This document shows, piece by piece, positions 45,879 to 54,449 of a DNA stretch of 64,000 bases. Below the pieces are notes generated by a model. The model ran no database searches and was not told the DNA's origin. It saw nothing but the letters and a program-made list of their open reading frames with translations. The position numbers and the translations under genes are program-made. Each line of letters opens with the position of its first letter. Position 1 is the stretch's first letter. The stretch comes from Hydromonas duriensis (GTDB taxonomy: Bacteria > Pseudomonadota > Gammaproteobacteria > Burkholderiales > Burkholderiaceae), in the NCBI RefSeq assembly GCF_004363775.1, contig NZ_SNZE01000002.1, forward strand, positions 103,905 to 167,904, written 5' to 3'.

Positions 45879-46538
45879 ATGAGGCGATTACGTCGATTCT
45901 TGGTTGGTTTGTCTTTACTGCTGCTGTTAATCATGGGTTGGCATTACGCACCGTGGTTAAAAGTGAAATTTGGCTTCGCACCCAGTGCACTACAAACAGT
46001 ACTGGGGAAAATGCCAGAGGGGGGCTTTAGCCCCGCACAATTGGTTCAAAACGCGCGAGACCAAATCGGTGTGACGGTGCGTTATGATCCAGAATATACA
46101 GTGATTCCTTATCCAAATGGTGATGTGGCTCAGTTTAAAGGGGTTTGCACTGACGTGGTGATTCGGGCCATGCGTGGTCAAGGTGTAGATTTACAAAAGC
46201 TGGTACATGAAGATATGAGACAAAATTTCTCTCATTACCCAACGCGTTGGGGATTAAATCGAGCCGATGCGAATATTGACCACCGGCGGGTGTTGAACTT
46301 AGAGGTCTTTATGGCGCGGCGCGGCTTGAGTTTACCATTGTCAACGCGGCCAGCGGATTTTCAGGCGGGTGATTGGGTGACTTGGCGTGTGGGTGACAAA
46401 AACTTGCCGCATATTGGAATCGTTTCAGATAAAAAATCACGCGATGGCGTGCCTCTTATTATCCACAACATCGGTTTAGGGACTCAAGAAGAAGATGTTT
46501 TATTCTCTTATAAAATGGTGGGGCATTATCGTTGGTGA
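45879..46538 (+). CDS. DUF1287 family protein, membrane-anchored
   Basis: 219-residue protein with an N-terminal signal anchor (RR-rich start, hydrophobic residues 8-20) and a DUF1287 domain, a distant NlpC/P60-like fold. Candidate catalytic residues are Cys90 in FKGVCTDVVIRAM and His178 in LPHIGIVSD, with the conserved IIHNIG near 194-199. A cell-wall or peptide hydrolase role in the periplasm is inferred from the fold only. AAAGGAGG six bases before the ATG fixes the start. It is the only intact gene in the 45-47 kb stretch. Confidence 0.85.
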   Translation: MRRLRRFLVGLSLLLLLIMGWHYAPWLKVKFGFAPSALQTVLGKMPEGGFSPAQLVQNARDQIGVTVRYDPEYTVIPYPNGDVAQFKGVCTDVVIRAMRGQGVDLQKLVHEDMRQNFSHYPTRWGLNRADANIDHRRVLNLEVFMARRGLSLPLSTRPADFQAGDWVTWRVGDKNLPHIGIVSDKKSRDGVPLIIHNIGLGTQEEDVLFSYKMVGHYRW

Positions 46539-46996
46539 TGATGGTTTTCAATAAATTGGATGATGAAATTGGCTGCGGCTTCAGGGCTCTCTTGAAGCAG
46601 GCCGTGCCCTCCGTCGAGCATTTGGGACGTGCTGTCTTTAATCATTCTCGCGAGAGTGCTTCCAGCGGTTTTTGATACCAAATAATCATGACGGCCTTGC
46701 AAAATAAGCGTCGGTGCGTTGATGCGAGGTAAAAAAGACCTGCTGTCCTCATGGATAACCGATTGCAACCGTTTTTTCATGATGCGTGTTGGGACACGTT
46801 CAAAGGCTTTGCCCAGTAATTCCATTAGTTGTTGCGACGAACGATAAAAAAGTAATTTGCCGAGCCAAGCACTCCAGCGGATGTGTAAATGCCAAAGCTG
46901 GGCGTAGATTGTGGGCGAAAGTGGTTGATAGAACCAATCCTTGCATAAAAGCCGCCCAAGAACAACATGGGCACCAGAGTGAAAAATGACAAAACA
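46526..46996 (-). pseudogene. N-terminally truncated alpha/beta-hydrolase
   Basis: The frame encodes the C-terminal half of an alpha/beta-hydrolase: cap region, then INAPTLILQGRHDYLVSK with the catalytic Asp, and LDGGHGLLQESPEAAANFI with the catalytic His. The nucleophile Ser elbow and all upstream strands are missing. Reading upstream, hydrolase-like sequence continues to about FHSGAHVVLGRLL and meets an in-frame TAG at 46997-46999. No good start lies before the internal ATG at 46825. It overlaps the DUF1287 3' end by 13 bases. The break is about 40 bases from the repeat at 47037. Confidence 0.7.
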
Positions 46997-47036
46997 CTAA
47001 GTCAAAAATCGCGTCGGCAAGCTGGTAAATCCAATT

Positions 47037-47105
47037 CGCTAAAAATATTTTGTAGAACTGTAACATTTTTTGTAGAACGGTTTTAAACATCTTCAACATC
47101 ACCCC
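47037..47105. repeat. Right copy of the imperfect repeat, with an internal duplication
   Basis: 47037-47058 matches 45084-45105 with one mismatch. TTTTGTAGAAC recurs 20 bases later (47068-47078) and leads into ACGGTTTTAAACAT and CATCACCCCA, which resemble the 38030 copy (ACGCTGTTGTAAACAT and CATCCCCCCA). Confidence 0.55.
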
Positions 47106-47159
47106 ACAAAAACAAACCGCTTTACAATCCGCTGCAAAGCCTCTAAGATATTGACTTCA

Positions 47160-47248
47160 CCAACCTGCGGGTGCTCAATGAGTTTCAAATTGGGCTGAGA
47201 AAACACCGCTTAAACCTGATTCAGGATAATCCCTGCGTAGGAAAGGAC
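47160..47248 (+). promoter_or_regulatory. TPP riboswitch (THI element)
   Basis: The conserved pieces occur in order: CTGCGGGTGCTC, GGCTGAGAAAACACC, AACCTGAT, CAGGATAAT and CCTGCGTAGGAAAGG. These match the thiamine pyrophosphate riboswitch core. The 3' end includes the ribosome-binding region, 6-10 bases before the ykoE-like start, so control of translation by TPP is likely. It links the downstream transporter to thiamine metabolism. Confidence 0.93.
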
Positions 47249-47253
47249 ATCAC

Positions 47254-47871
47254 ATGACATCCCCTGCTATTTCCCCTTCACAAAACAAAACGAGTATTCT
47301 GCAACTGTTTCGTTCTATTACTTTACAAGAATGGATTACCGCTGCGGTGATTGCGGCCGCTTTGGGCGTTGCATACTGGGCTTGGACTTTGGTTTACGAT
47401 TTCACTAAACCATTCTTAAAACCCCTCGGTCTGAAGTACCTCACTTCGGGGTTGTGGATTCTGGCTTCAGTTTTTTTATCGGATTTAATTCGTAAACCTA
47501 GTATTGCACTGTTTGCGTCTATCATCGCTGCTTTTGTTGAAGCACTCATCACTCAATGGGGCATGTCGGCGGTGATTTACGGTGTCGTTCAAGGTGTCGG
47601 TGCTGAGTTGGTCTTTTTAATTTTCGCCTATAAAGTGTGGAACTTGTCCGTGCTGTCATTGGCAGCCGCCGTCTCTGCTTTTTTCAGCTACAGCTACGAT
47701 TATTTAATCAATCAGTATTCAAGTTTATCTATCGGATTAAATTTTATCCAAGTCATGTCGTTTATGATCTCAGCCGTTGTATTAGGGGCTTTTTTGAGTC
47801 GTTATTTATCAAATCGTTTGCTCAAAACGGGGCTGCTGGATAACTTCCTTATCGCTAAACAAGCCAATTGA
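47254..47871 (+). CDS. ykoE: ECF transporter substrate-binding (S) component, YkoE type
   Basis: Integral membrane protein of 205 residues, about six hydrophobic segments, that would bind the transported vitamin precursor. Family features include TSGLWILASVFLSDLIRKPSIALFA split by helices, and AAFVEALITQWG with a conserved Glu. YkoE proteins pair with YkoD and YkoC to import the thiamine pyrimidine precursor (HMP). The TPP riboswitch directly upstream supports this. The stop overlaps the start of the ATPase gene by one base. Confidence 0.87.
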   Translation: MTSPAISPSQNKTSILQLFRSITLQEWITAAVIAAALGVAYWAWTLVYDFTKPFLKPLGLKYLTSGLWILASVFLSDLIRKPSIALFASIIAAFVEALITQWGMSAVIYGVVQGVGAELVFLIFAYKVWNLSVLSLAAAVSAFFSYSYDYLINQYSSLSIGLNFIQVMSFMISAVVLGAFLSRYLSNRLLKTGLLDNFLIAKQAN

Positions 47872-49223
47872 TGACCTTACAGCTTTCCCCCTTCGATTTC
47901 ACTTACGCCCGCAGCTCTGCGGGCGTATCTCTTTCGCATCCATTGCTCTTCAAACCGCGCCAAGTCATTTGGTTGGTCGGTGCGAGTGGCAGTGGTAAGT
48001 CGACTTTTTTGCATTTACTCAAGGGGTTTTATCCCGAGTTTTTGTCTGGTCGCATCACAGGAAACGAGCCTGCAGTATTTAAACATGCAATGTTTATGGC
48101 GCAAAACCCCGCCTCACAAATTGTGCATGAGCGCGTTGGTGAAGAATTTTTTTTCACCCTCGAAAACAATCAAGATGCGGTCGAGAAGATGCACCATACT
48201 CGCCATTGGTTGGCACAGTTTGGTTTATCCGAGCATGAATTTTCGCCCACATCGCAGTTGTCTCACGGGCTGGCACAGCGCTTATTGTTGGCCTCTCAAC
48301 TGGCGGCTCAACCTGAATGGCTGTTATTGGACGAACCCACGGCCTTTCTGAATCCTAAAATCCGTGATGAGTTTTATCTCACGCTCAAAGCCTTGAAAAA
48401 CACCGTTGGCATCGTCTTAATCGACCATCATCCGCACGCAGCCGATTTTGCGGACATATGCTGGTATATCGATGCGCAAGGTCGGTTAAGCGAAATGTCG
48501 GTGGCGAATTATTTATCTTTACAACAAGACGAGTTGAATCAAGAAACACAAAAACTCAATTCATCTTGGCCTCTCAATAAAATAACACCGACTTTTACCC
48601 TTAGGGGCAAGCATCTCAAAATCGGCTATAAAAACAAGCCGTTATTCTCTGCTGATTTTACTTTGAGCAACGGCGAATGTGCAGTGCTCATGGGCGAGAA
48701 TGGCACGGGCAAATCTACCCTGTTCAACACTTTAGCGAATATGCACAAGCCACTTTCAGGGCAATTTGAACTAACCGTCAGTGGCGAGTTGCAAAAAAAA
48801 CCCTCTGAACACATGGCTTATGTATTTCAGCATCCCGACAGTCATTTTTATTTCGATACCATCGCGGAGGACTTAACGCAATTCGGCATTAGTGAGCTTG
48901 AAACCACTTTGGCACAGATTGGCTTGCCTGATACCGCCCATCGTTCACCACACCAGTTGTCTGAAGGGCAAAAACGACGCCTCACCCTACTTTATCCTTG
49001 CTTACAAGGTAAGCCTTTGATTTTATTGGATGAGCCCACCTTCGGACAAGATGCGGTCAACGCCTTGCGCATCACTCGATTGATACTTGACCTTAAACAG
49101 GCTGGACACGCCATCATTGTCATCACGCATGATGTGGATTTACAGCACGCCATCGCAGATTATGTGTGGACCATTGCCGCTGGAGAGTTGCGGGTGTCTG
49201 CCACTCAAGCCACACACTCATGA
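47871..49223 (+). CDS. ykoD: ECF transporter double-ATPase component, YkoD type
   Basis: Two ABC ATPase domains in one chain of about 450 residues. Domain 1 has Walker A GASGSGKST (37-45), signature LSHGLAQRLLLA and Walker B WLLLDEPTAFL. Domain 2 has GENGTGKST, LSEGQKRRLTLL and LILLDEPTFGQD. Both sites look intact. It energises the ECF module in the cytoplasm. The ATG at 47871 shares its A with the preceding stop; a TTG three bases earlier is the other option. It overlaps the next gene by ATGA. Confidence 0.9.
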   Translation: MTLQLSPFDFTYARSSAGVSLSHPLLFKPRQVIWLVGASGSGKSTFLHLLKGFYPEFLSGRITGNEPAVFKHAMFMAQNPASQIVHERVGEEFFFTLENNQDAVEKMHHTRHWLAQFGLSEHEFSPTSQLSHGLAQRLLLASQLAAQPEWLLLDEPTAFLNPKIRDEFYLTLKALKNTVGIVLIDHHPHAADFADICWYIDAQGRLSEMSVANYLSLQQDELNQETQKLNSSWPLNKITPTFTLRGKHLKIGYKNKPLFSADFTLSNGECAVLMGENGTGKSTLFNTLANMHKPLSGQFELTVSGELQKKPSEHMAYVFQHPDSHFYFDTIAEDLTQFGISELETTLAQIGLPDTAHRSPHQLSEGQKRRLTLLYPCLQGKPLILLDEPTFGQDAVNALRITRLILDLKQAGHAIIVITHDVDLQHAIADYVWTIAAGELRVSATQATHS

Positions 49224-49924
49224 ATAAAGCCCCTGCCCCCATCCTTGATAAACGTTTCCATGACCTGCATTTATGGTTTGTACTGTTTGCATTTTTTGTT
49301 GCGGTTGCACTGCCTTTTAAGTGGTACACCGTCATTGCATGGGCAGCGGTTATTTGTGTAACGGCTTTATTACAAGGTGTTCGCATCCAATTTGCTTTCA
49401 AAGCATTGTGTATCGCCTTTGGCTTGTCTATTTCAATTTGGCTGCTCAACGTTTTTTTTCACACCGAGGACAGCACTCAGACCGAGGCTTTGCAACAAGC
49501 GAACCAAATTGCCTTAAAAGTCTGGGCCATGACTTGGGTCGCATTGCTCTCATCCAAGATGATTAATATGCGCGATGTCATCACGTGCCTACTACAAAAA
49601 GGCTGGTTGAGCATGCAAATTGCCTATGCCACAATGGTTGGCGTGGGCTCGATTGATTTGATGCGTGCAGAAGTACGTCGCATATCACTCAACGCACGGT
49701 TGCGCGGTTTAAATTGGCGACAACGGTTTTTACAATGGCTACCTCTACTGGTGTTTGCCCTTCGTCACGCGCAACGCGGAGCCATGAGCTTACGAGCACG
49801 CGGACTGAGCGACCGCAAAAGCTTTTATTATGATTATCAAGCAACTCGAACTCAACAATACAGAATGCTCATTCTTTGTACATTGTTTATCGCGGTCACC
49901 TTAGCATGCGAACTTTCAATGTGA
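49220..49924 (+). CDS. ykoC: ECF transporter transmembrane (T) component, YkoC/CbiQ type
   Basis: Membrane scaffold of about 234 residues with four to five hydrophobic segments and the CbiQ/EcfT coupling motif: ARLRGL near residues 160-170 and AMSLRARGLSDR near 195, the Ala-Arg-Gly signatures that contact the ATPases. It is the third gene of the ykoEDC operon; the start at 49220 overlaps the ykoD stop. A shared bidirectional terminator follows. Confidence 0.87.
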   Translation: MNKAPAPILDKRFHDLHLWFVLFAFFVAVALPFKWYTVIAWAAVICVTALLQGVRIQFAFKALCIAFGLSISIWLLNVFFHTEDSTQTEALQQANQIALKVWAMTWVALLSSKMINMRDVITCLLQKGWLSMQIAYATMVGVGSIDLMRAEVRRISLNARLRGLNWRQRFLQWLPLLVFALRHAQRGAMSLRARGLSDRKSFYYDYQATRTQQYRMLILCTLFIAVTLACELSM

Positions 49925-49946
49925 TTTTTGCATAGCATTACCAAAG

Positions 49947-49977
49947 TAAAAACCGCTTCATATCGAAGCGGTTTTTA
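49947..49977. terminator. Bidirectional terminator between ykoC and the TRAP gene
   Basis: TAAAAACCGCTTC and GAAGCGGTTTTTA form a 13-bp stem with a 5-base loop. A/T runs on both sides suit the two convergent genes. Confidence 0.92.
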
Positions 49978-50005
49978 TTGGCTAAAAATTGTACAGTTTG
50001 CTCAA

Positions 50006-51121
50006 TTAAGCACCAGGTTTCCAAGGGTTCGTCGTCATAAATTCAGAATACGATTTTTCAGCCAGACCAAACCATTGAGCCTCATTGTGACGAAACGCCA
50101 ACCAGTTATCTAAAATTTTCTTAAAGTTGGCATTGCTCGCAGCCTCTTCAGCAAATACTTCTTTGGTCGCTTTAAATGCGGCTTCCATCACTTCCTTGGG
50201 GAAGGCTTGCAATTTAGCACCGTTATTAATCAAGTTTGCCAATGCACCTGGGTTTTTCGCGTCATATTTGGCTTGCATGTCTGTGTGAGCCTCCATGCTG
50301 GCGGCAGCAATGATGGCTTTATAATTATCTGAAAGCTTGGCGTACTCTTCCTGATTCACATAGAACGATAAACTCGCGCCACCTTCCCACCAGCCTGGAT
50401 AATAATAATTGGGCGCAACTTTATAAAAGCCCAGTTTCTCATCGTCGTATGGCCCTACCCACTCCGCACCATCAATCGTGCCTTTTTCCAATGCGGTGTA
50501 AATTTCACCACCTGGAATTTGTTGTGGCACCACGCCCATTTTGGCCATGACTTTACCTGCAAATCCGCCTATACGAAGTTTCAAGCCTTTGAGGTCCTCA
50601 ACGGTTTTAATTTCTTTTTTGTACCAACCGCCCATTTGCGTACCCGTATTGCCACCCAAGAAATTAACCACGTTATACTGCTTGAAAAAATCGCGCATCA
50701 ATTCCATGCCACCGCCATGCAACATCCAAGCGGTATGTTGACGCGAGGTCATGCCAAAAGGGACGGCTGTATCAAATGCAAACGTAGCGTCCTTACCAAA
50801 GAAATAATACGACGCCGTGTGACCAATTTGTACGGTCTTATTTTGAACCGCATTGAGCACCTCAGGGCCTGGGACAATTTCGCCCGCAGCTTTTACGTTG
50901 ATAATAAAATTACCATTGGACAACTCTGCTACACGTTTAGCAAAAACATCCGCAGCACCAAAAATCGTATCTAAATTTTTAGGAAAACTCGAAGCCAAAG
51001 TCCATTCAACTTTACCGCCTGCCCCCCCTGCTGCCACTTTGTCTACAGCTGCGGTACATGCAGCCAAGGCACTCGTACCTGCCACCACACCTGCTTTTTT
51101 TAAAAACGAACGACGTTCCAT
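50006..51121 (-). CDS. TRAP transporter solute-binding protein (DctP/TakP-like), Tat lipoprotein
   Basis: Periplasmic binding protein of 371 residues for a TRAP carrier. It begins ERRSFLKKAG, a twin-arginine motif, followed by a lipobox ending at Cys22 (ALAAC), so it is probably exported folded and lipid-anchored. TRAP DctP features include GLKLRIGGFAGKVM and GAEWVGPYDDEKLGFYKVA; with YYYPGWWEGG these resemble the alpha-keto-acid-binding TakP subgroup. No DctQ or DctM membrane subunit is adjacent, so its partner must be encoded elsewhere. Confidence 0.9.
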   Translation of the reverse strand: MERRSFLKKAGVVAGTSALAACTAAVDKVAAGGAGGKVEWTLASSFPKNLDTIFGAADVFAKRVAELSNGNFIINVKAAGEIVPGPEVLNAVQNKTVQIGHTASYYFFGKDATFAFDTAVPFGMTSRQHTAWMLHGGGMELMRDFFKQYNVVNFLGGNTGTQMGGWYKKEIKTVEDLKGLKLRIGGFAGKVMAKMGVVPQQIPGGEIYTALEKGTIDGAEWVGPYDDEKLGFYKVAPNYYYPGWWEGGASLSFYVNQEEYAKLSDNYKAIIAAASMEAHTDMQAKYDAKNPGALANLINNGAKLQAFPKEVMEAAFKATKEVFAEEAASNANFKKILDNWLAFRHNEAQWFGLAEKSYSEFMTTNPWKPGA

Positions 51122-51247
51122 GACTTCTCCTCACTAATTAAAATTGTATTTTTTTGGCACTGTTCTGCCTTTTTACTCAACCAGAAGTTGACGAAAAGCA
51201 TTGTGCCACATCAACTTTAAAAAAGGAATGACAAAAACTATTTCTCT

Positions 51248-52603
51248 TTAACCTGCGATGGTCATTGCGTCAATTAAAATCGAACCCGTTTGCTTTGTAC
51301 CGCGTACCAACTCATCCGCCCCTATTGCAACAATGCCTTTAAACATGTCTTTTAAGTTACCTGCAATGGTGATTTCTTGCACGGGATAGGCAATCACGCC
51401 CCCTTCGACCCAAAAGCCGCACACACCACGCGAATAATCGCCCGTGACATAGTTGACACCCGAACCAAGCAACTCGGTCACAAACAACCCAGTGCCCATT
51501 TTGGCCAACATTGCCGCCAAATCATCCTTCGCGCGCGTTTTCCGACTGGACAAACGTAAATTATGCGAACCGCTGGCATTGCCCGTTGGGGTCATGTTCA
51601 GCTTGCGTGCGGTGTACATGGAGAGCAAATAACCTTGCAACACCCCTTTGTCAACCAACATGCGCCGCTGTGTCGCCACACCTTCATCGTCAAAATAGCT
51701 ACTGCCCATGCCCTGTGGCACAAATGGGTCATCCAGCACATCAATGTGCTTGGGGAAAATTCGCTTGCCTAAGCCATCCAACAAAAAACTGGTTTTACGA
51801 TACAAAGCACCGCCACTGATGGCTTGAGCCAAATTACCGACTAAACCACACGCCAACGGCGCATCAAATAAAACAGGACAAGTTCGGCTGCTGATTTTTT
51901 TAGCCCCCAAGCGTGAAGCCGCTCGAGCCGCCGCATACGCGCCAACCGCTTCAGGCGAGGACAACTTTTCAGGCACGCGATTGGAGGTAAACCACGCATC
52001 ACGCTCCATAAAACGACCTTTTTGCGCAATGGGCATCGCGCCCATGCTGTGGCGCGAGTACGCGAATCCACCCATAAAACCATTGGTCGCCGCCGCCACA
52101 AAATGACCTTGGCTGGTGTTCACACTTGCGCCTTCTGTATTTTTTATCAACTTGGACTCTGCAAAAGCCGCACGTTCTGCGCGTTGCGCCAACGCAATCG
52201 CATCCGCAGTGGATACATCCCAAGGATGAAACAAATCCAAATCTTGCTTGGCCACTTGTTTAGCCACCAAATATTTTTTCGCTGGCAATCCTGCAAAAGC
52301 ATCTTCAGCCGTATATTTGGCAATGTCAAAAGCCGCACTCACCGCACTGACAACAGCATTATCCGAAAAGTCCGAAGTGGATGAATGCCCTCGGCGCGAG
52401 CCTAAATACACCGTAATTCCTAGGCTTTTGTCACGATTGTGTTCGACCGTTTCCACCTCGCAATTGCGTGTACTGACCGACAAACCATTAGATTCAGACA
52501 CCTCAACCGCCGCCGCTGTACCGCCCATTTTTTTCGCGCTGTCTAACGCCAGTTGAGCCAGTGTTTCAAGCTGCTTGTGTGTATAATCGAACTTTACCGA
52601 CAT
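51248..52603 (-). CDS. pmbA: Metalloprotease PmbA (TldE)
   Basis: Subunit of the TldD/TldE protease that matures modified peptides and degrades unfolded peptides. PmbA/TldE is the partner without its own metal site. The 451-residue protein carries family motifs such as SLGITVYLGSRRGHSSTSDF, GLVGNLAQAISGGALYRKTS, and YVTGDYSRGVCGFWVEGG. Normal length. It diverges from yjgA, a conserved arrangement in proteobacteria. tldD is not in the window. Confidence 0.94.
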   Translation of the reverse strand: MSVKFDYTHKQLETLAQLALDSAKKMGGTAAAVEVSESNGLSVSTRNCEVETVEHNRDKSLGITVYLGSRRGHSSTSDFSDNAVVSAVSAAFDIAKYTAEDAFAGLPAKKYLVAKQVAKQDLDLFHPWDVSTADAIALAQRAERAAFAESKLIKNTEGASVNTSQGHFVAAATNGFMGGFAYSRHSMGAMPIAQKGRFMERDAWFTSNRVPEKLSSPEAVGAYAAARAASRLGAKKISSRTCPVLFDAPLACGLVGNLAQAISGGALYRKTSFLLDGLGKRIFPKHIDVLDDPFVPQGMGSSYFDDEGVATQRRMLVDKGVLQGYLLSMYTARKLNMTPTGNASGSHNLRLSSRKTRAKDDLAAMLAKMGTGLFVTELLGSGVNYVTGDYSRGVCGFWVEGGVIAYPVQEITIAGNLKDMFKGIVAIGADELVRGTKQTGSILIDAMTIAG

Positions 52604-52708
52604 GACTTTCCTTTAAAAAAGGCGACAAAAAATTTTTGTCGCAACTGTATGTATATTTTTTAATGTGTCCGTCATGATACCGCTTTTAAATTATTTTGAC
52701 ACGCGACA

Positions 52709-53299
52709 ATGTCGCTCAATAACATGACCGAAACACACTACATCGTTGATGGCTCCCGCGAGCGTGATGGCATCAGCAAAACCGCACGCAAAGCCGAAAT
52801 GTTGGCACTACAAAAAATTGGCGAGGCCTTGACCGACCTCTCTAAAGACCAGCTTGCACAAGTGCCCATGTCTGACAAACTACGCGAAGCCATTAAAGAA
52901 TACAAGCGTCTAAACTCTCATGGTGCCTGCCGCCGCCAAATGCAATACATCGGCAAAGTCATGCGCGATGAGGATGTTGAGCCGATTCAAGCCAAGCTCG
53001 ACCAGTTCAACGGCGTCAATGCCGAAGCCACGGCTAAATTACATCGCATTGAACGCTTACGCCTGCAAATTATAGAAAAAAACGAGGCTTTAACTCGCTT
53101 TTTCAGCGACTACCCCCACGCAGATGTTCAACACATCCGCGCCTTGGTGCGTAACGCCCGCAAAGAAGCTGAGTTGCAAAAACCGCCCAAATCTTTCCGA
53201 GAGTTATTTCAGGTGATTAAAGAAGTACTGGAAGGCAAAGCCATGGCGGCAAGTGCCGATAACACCGAACTAGATAACGAAGATTCGGACGAGCTATAA
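52709..53299 (+). CDS. yjgA: Ribosome biogenesis factor YjgA (DarP, DUF615)
   Basis: Helical protein of 196 residues that associates with late 50S assembly intermediates. DUF615 features include SKTARKAEMLALQKIGEAL near the N-terminus and LNSHGACRRQMQYIGKVMR near residues 70-90. The acidic C-terminus (DNEDSDEL) is typical. A second ATG at 52724 is possible. The gene is divergent from pmbA and ends at a terminator. Confidence 0.94.
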   Translation: MSLNNMTETHYIVDGSRERDGISKTARKAEMLALQKIGEALTDLSKDQLAQVPMSDKLREAIKEYKRLNSHGACRRQMQYIGKVMRDEDVEPIQAKLDQFNGVNAEATAKLHRIERLRLQIIEKNEALTRFFSDYPHADVQHIRALVRNARKEAELQKPPKSFRELFQVIKEVLEGKAMAASADNTELDNEDSDEL

Positions 53300-53302
53300 A
53301 TA

Positions 53303-53333
53303 CAAAAAAGCGAGCTTCACAAGCTCGCTTTTT
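53303..53333. terminator. Bidirectional terminator between yjgA and the esterase gene
   Basis: AAAAAAGCGAGCTT and its complement form a 14-bp stem around a CAC loop. Confidence 0.93.
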
Positions 53334-53348
53334 TTGGGGTTAGGTTCG

Positions 53349-54296
53349 TTAAGTGTGTGTGCTTGTTCGCATCGCAGCCATCATGCCTTGATGTAATTCA
53401 TGAGGACGCTTCAATACACCGCCAAAATTTAAAAAGCCGTGAATGACACCATCGTACTGAACCAACTCAGCGGGAGTACCCGCTGCATTGAGTTTATCCG
53501 CATACAAACGACCATCATCAGCTAACGGGTCATATTCTGCAATGGCAATCCATGCGGGTGCTAAATCCGCATGATTCTCGGCATAAAGAGGCGCAAAACG
53601 AAAGTCTCTGCGGTCATCTTCGCTGTTGAGATATTGCTCAAAGAACCAATCAATGACACGCTGAGTCAATCGAAAGCCGACACCAAATCGCTTGTAAGCC
53701 GCTGTTTCGCCAAAACCGCATGTTCCTGGATAAATCAACAATTGCAATACAGGCTGCGGTAAACCCGCATCTCGCGCCTGCAAGCAAGTCACCGCGCTTA
53801 AGGTACCACCCGCGCTGTCACCGCCGATAATGATGCGCTGTGCATCTAAGGCGTAATCCGATGCATGGGTCAGTAGCCATTGATAAGCGGCAAACGCATC
53901 CATCGCCGCCGTTGGAAATTTATGCTCAGGCGCAAGACGATAATCCACAGACAACACCGCCATTTCGGCCCCCGCACACAATGTGCGACAGACTGCATCA
54001 TAGCTATCTAAAGAACCAATGGTAAATCCTCCGCCATGAAACCACAACAATACGGGCATTGGCTTCGCCCAAATCGGCTCGGAGGGCAAATATAATCGAG
54101 CATTCAACGTCGCCCCTTGCCAACCATCAACTTGAATCTCTTTGACTGCATGAACAGATTGGGGGCGCACATCTATGACGGGGAGATTGGTGTCTACAAA
54201 TTGACGAGCAAGTATGGCGCCCATCTCGGGATACTCAGGTGCTTTGGCGCGTTCAAGGCGATTCAGCAGTTCAGCCATATCTAAATCGAGAGGCAT
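53349..54296 (-). CDS. HSL-family (family IV) alpha/beta-hydrolase, carboxylesterase
   Basis: Cytoplasmic esterase of 315 residues. The oxyanion-hole motif HGGGF lies near 86-90, the nucleophile in GGDSAGGTLSA, the catalytic Asp in EYDPLADDG and the His in GVIHGFLNFGG. VDYRLAPEHKFPTA between them is diagnostic of the hormone-sensitive-lipase family. Substrates are usually short acyl esters; the natural one is unknown. It is monocistronic and converges on yjgA. Confidence 0.92.
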   Translation of the reverse strand: MPLDLDMAELLNRLERAKAPEYPEMGAILARQFVDTNLPVIDVRPQSVHAVKEIQVDGWQGATLNARLYLPSEPIWAKPMPVLLWFHGGGFTIGSLDSYDAVCRTLCAGAEMAVLSVDYRLAPEHKFPTAAMDAFAAYQWLLTHASDYALDAQRIIIGGDSAGGTLSAVTCLQARDAGLPQPVLQLLIYPGTCGFGETAAYKRFGVGFRLTQRVIDWFFEQYLNSEDDRRDFRFAPLYAENHADLAPAWIAIAEYDPLADDGRLYADKLNAAGTPAELVQYDGVIHGFLNFGGVLKRPHELHQGMMAAMRTSTHT

Positions 54297-54449
54297 ATTC
54301 TTTCTTTCATAAATGAGTTAAAGCCAACCCAAACGTGAGTTTAAATTGAGTTTTTTCATATCAAATTTCTTAAAAACTGTACGGCATTATTACACAAAGC
54401 ATCATTGGCTATGGCACAATGGACGCCGACTTTTTACTCTTTTTTGACC

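Noticed and set aside
46459..46467. DnaA box inside the DUF1287 coding region as a functional site
   Set aside because: It encodes part of the conserved IIHN motif, so protein constraint alone may explain it; kept only as part of the cluster count.
46800..47102. 100-codon frame on the minus strand
   Set aside because: It overlaps the hydrolase remnant in a different frame and runs through the repeat; composition is Cys/Trp/Phe-rich and not protein-like.
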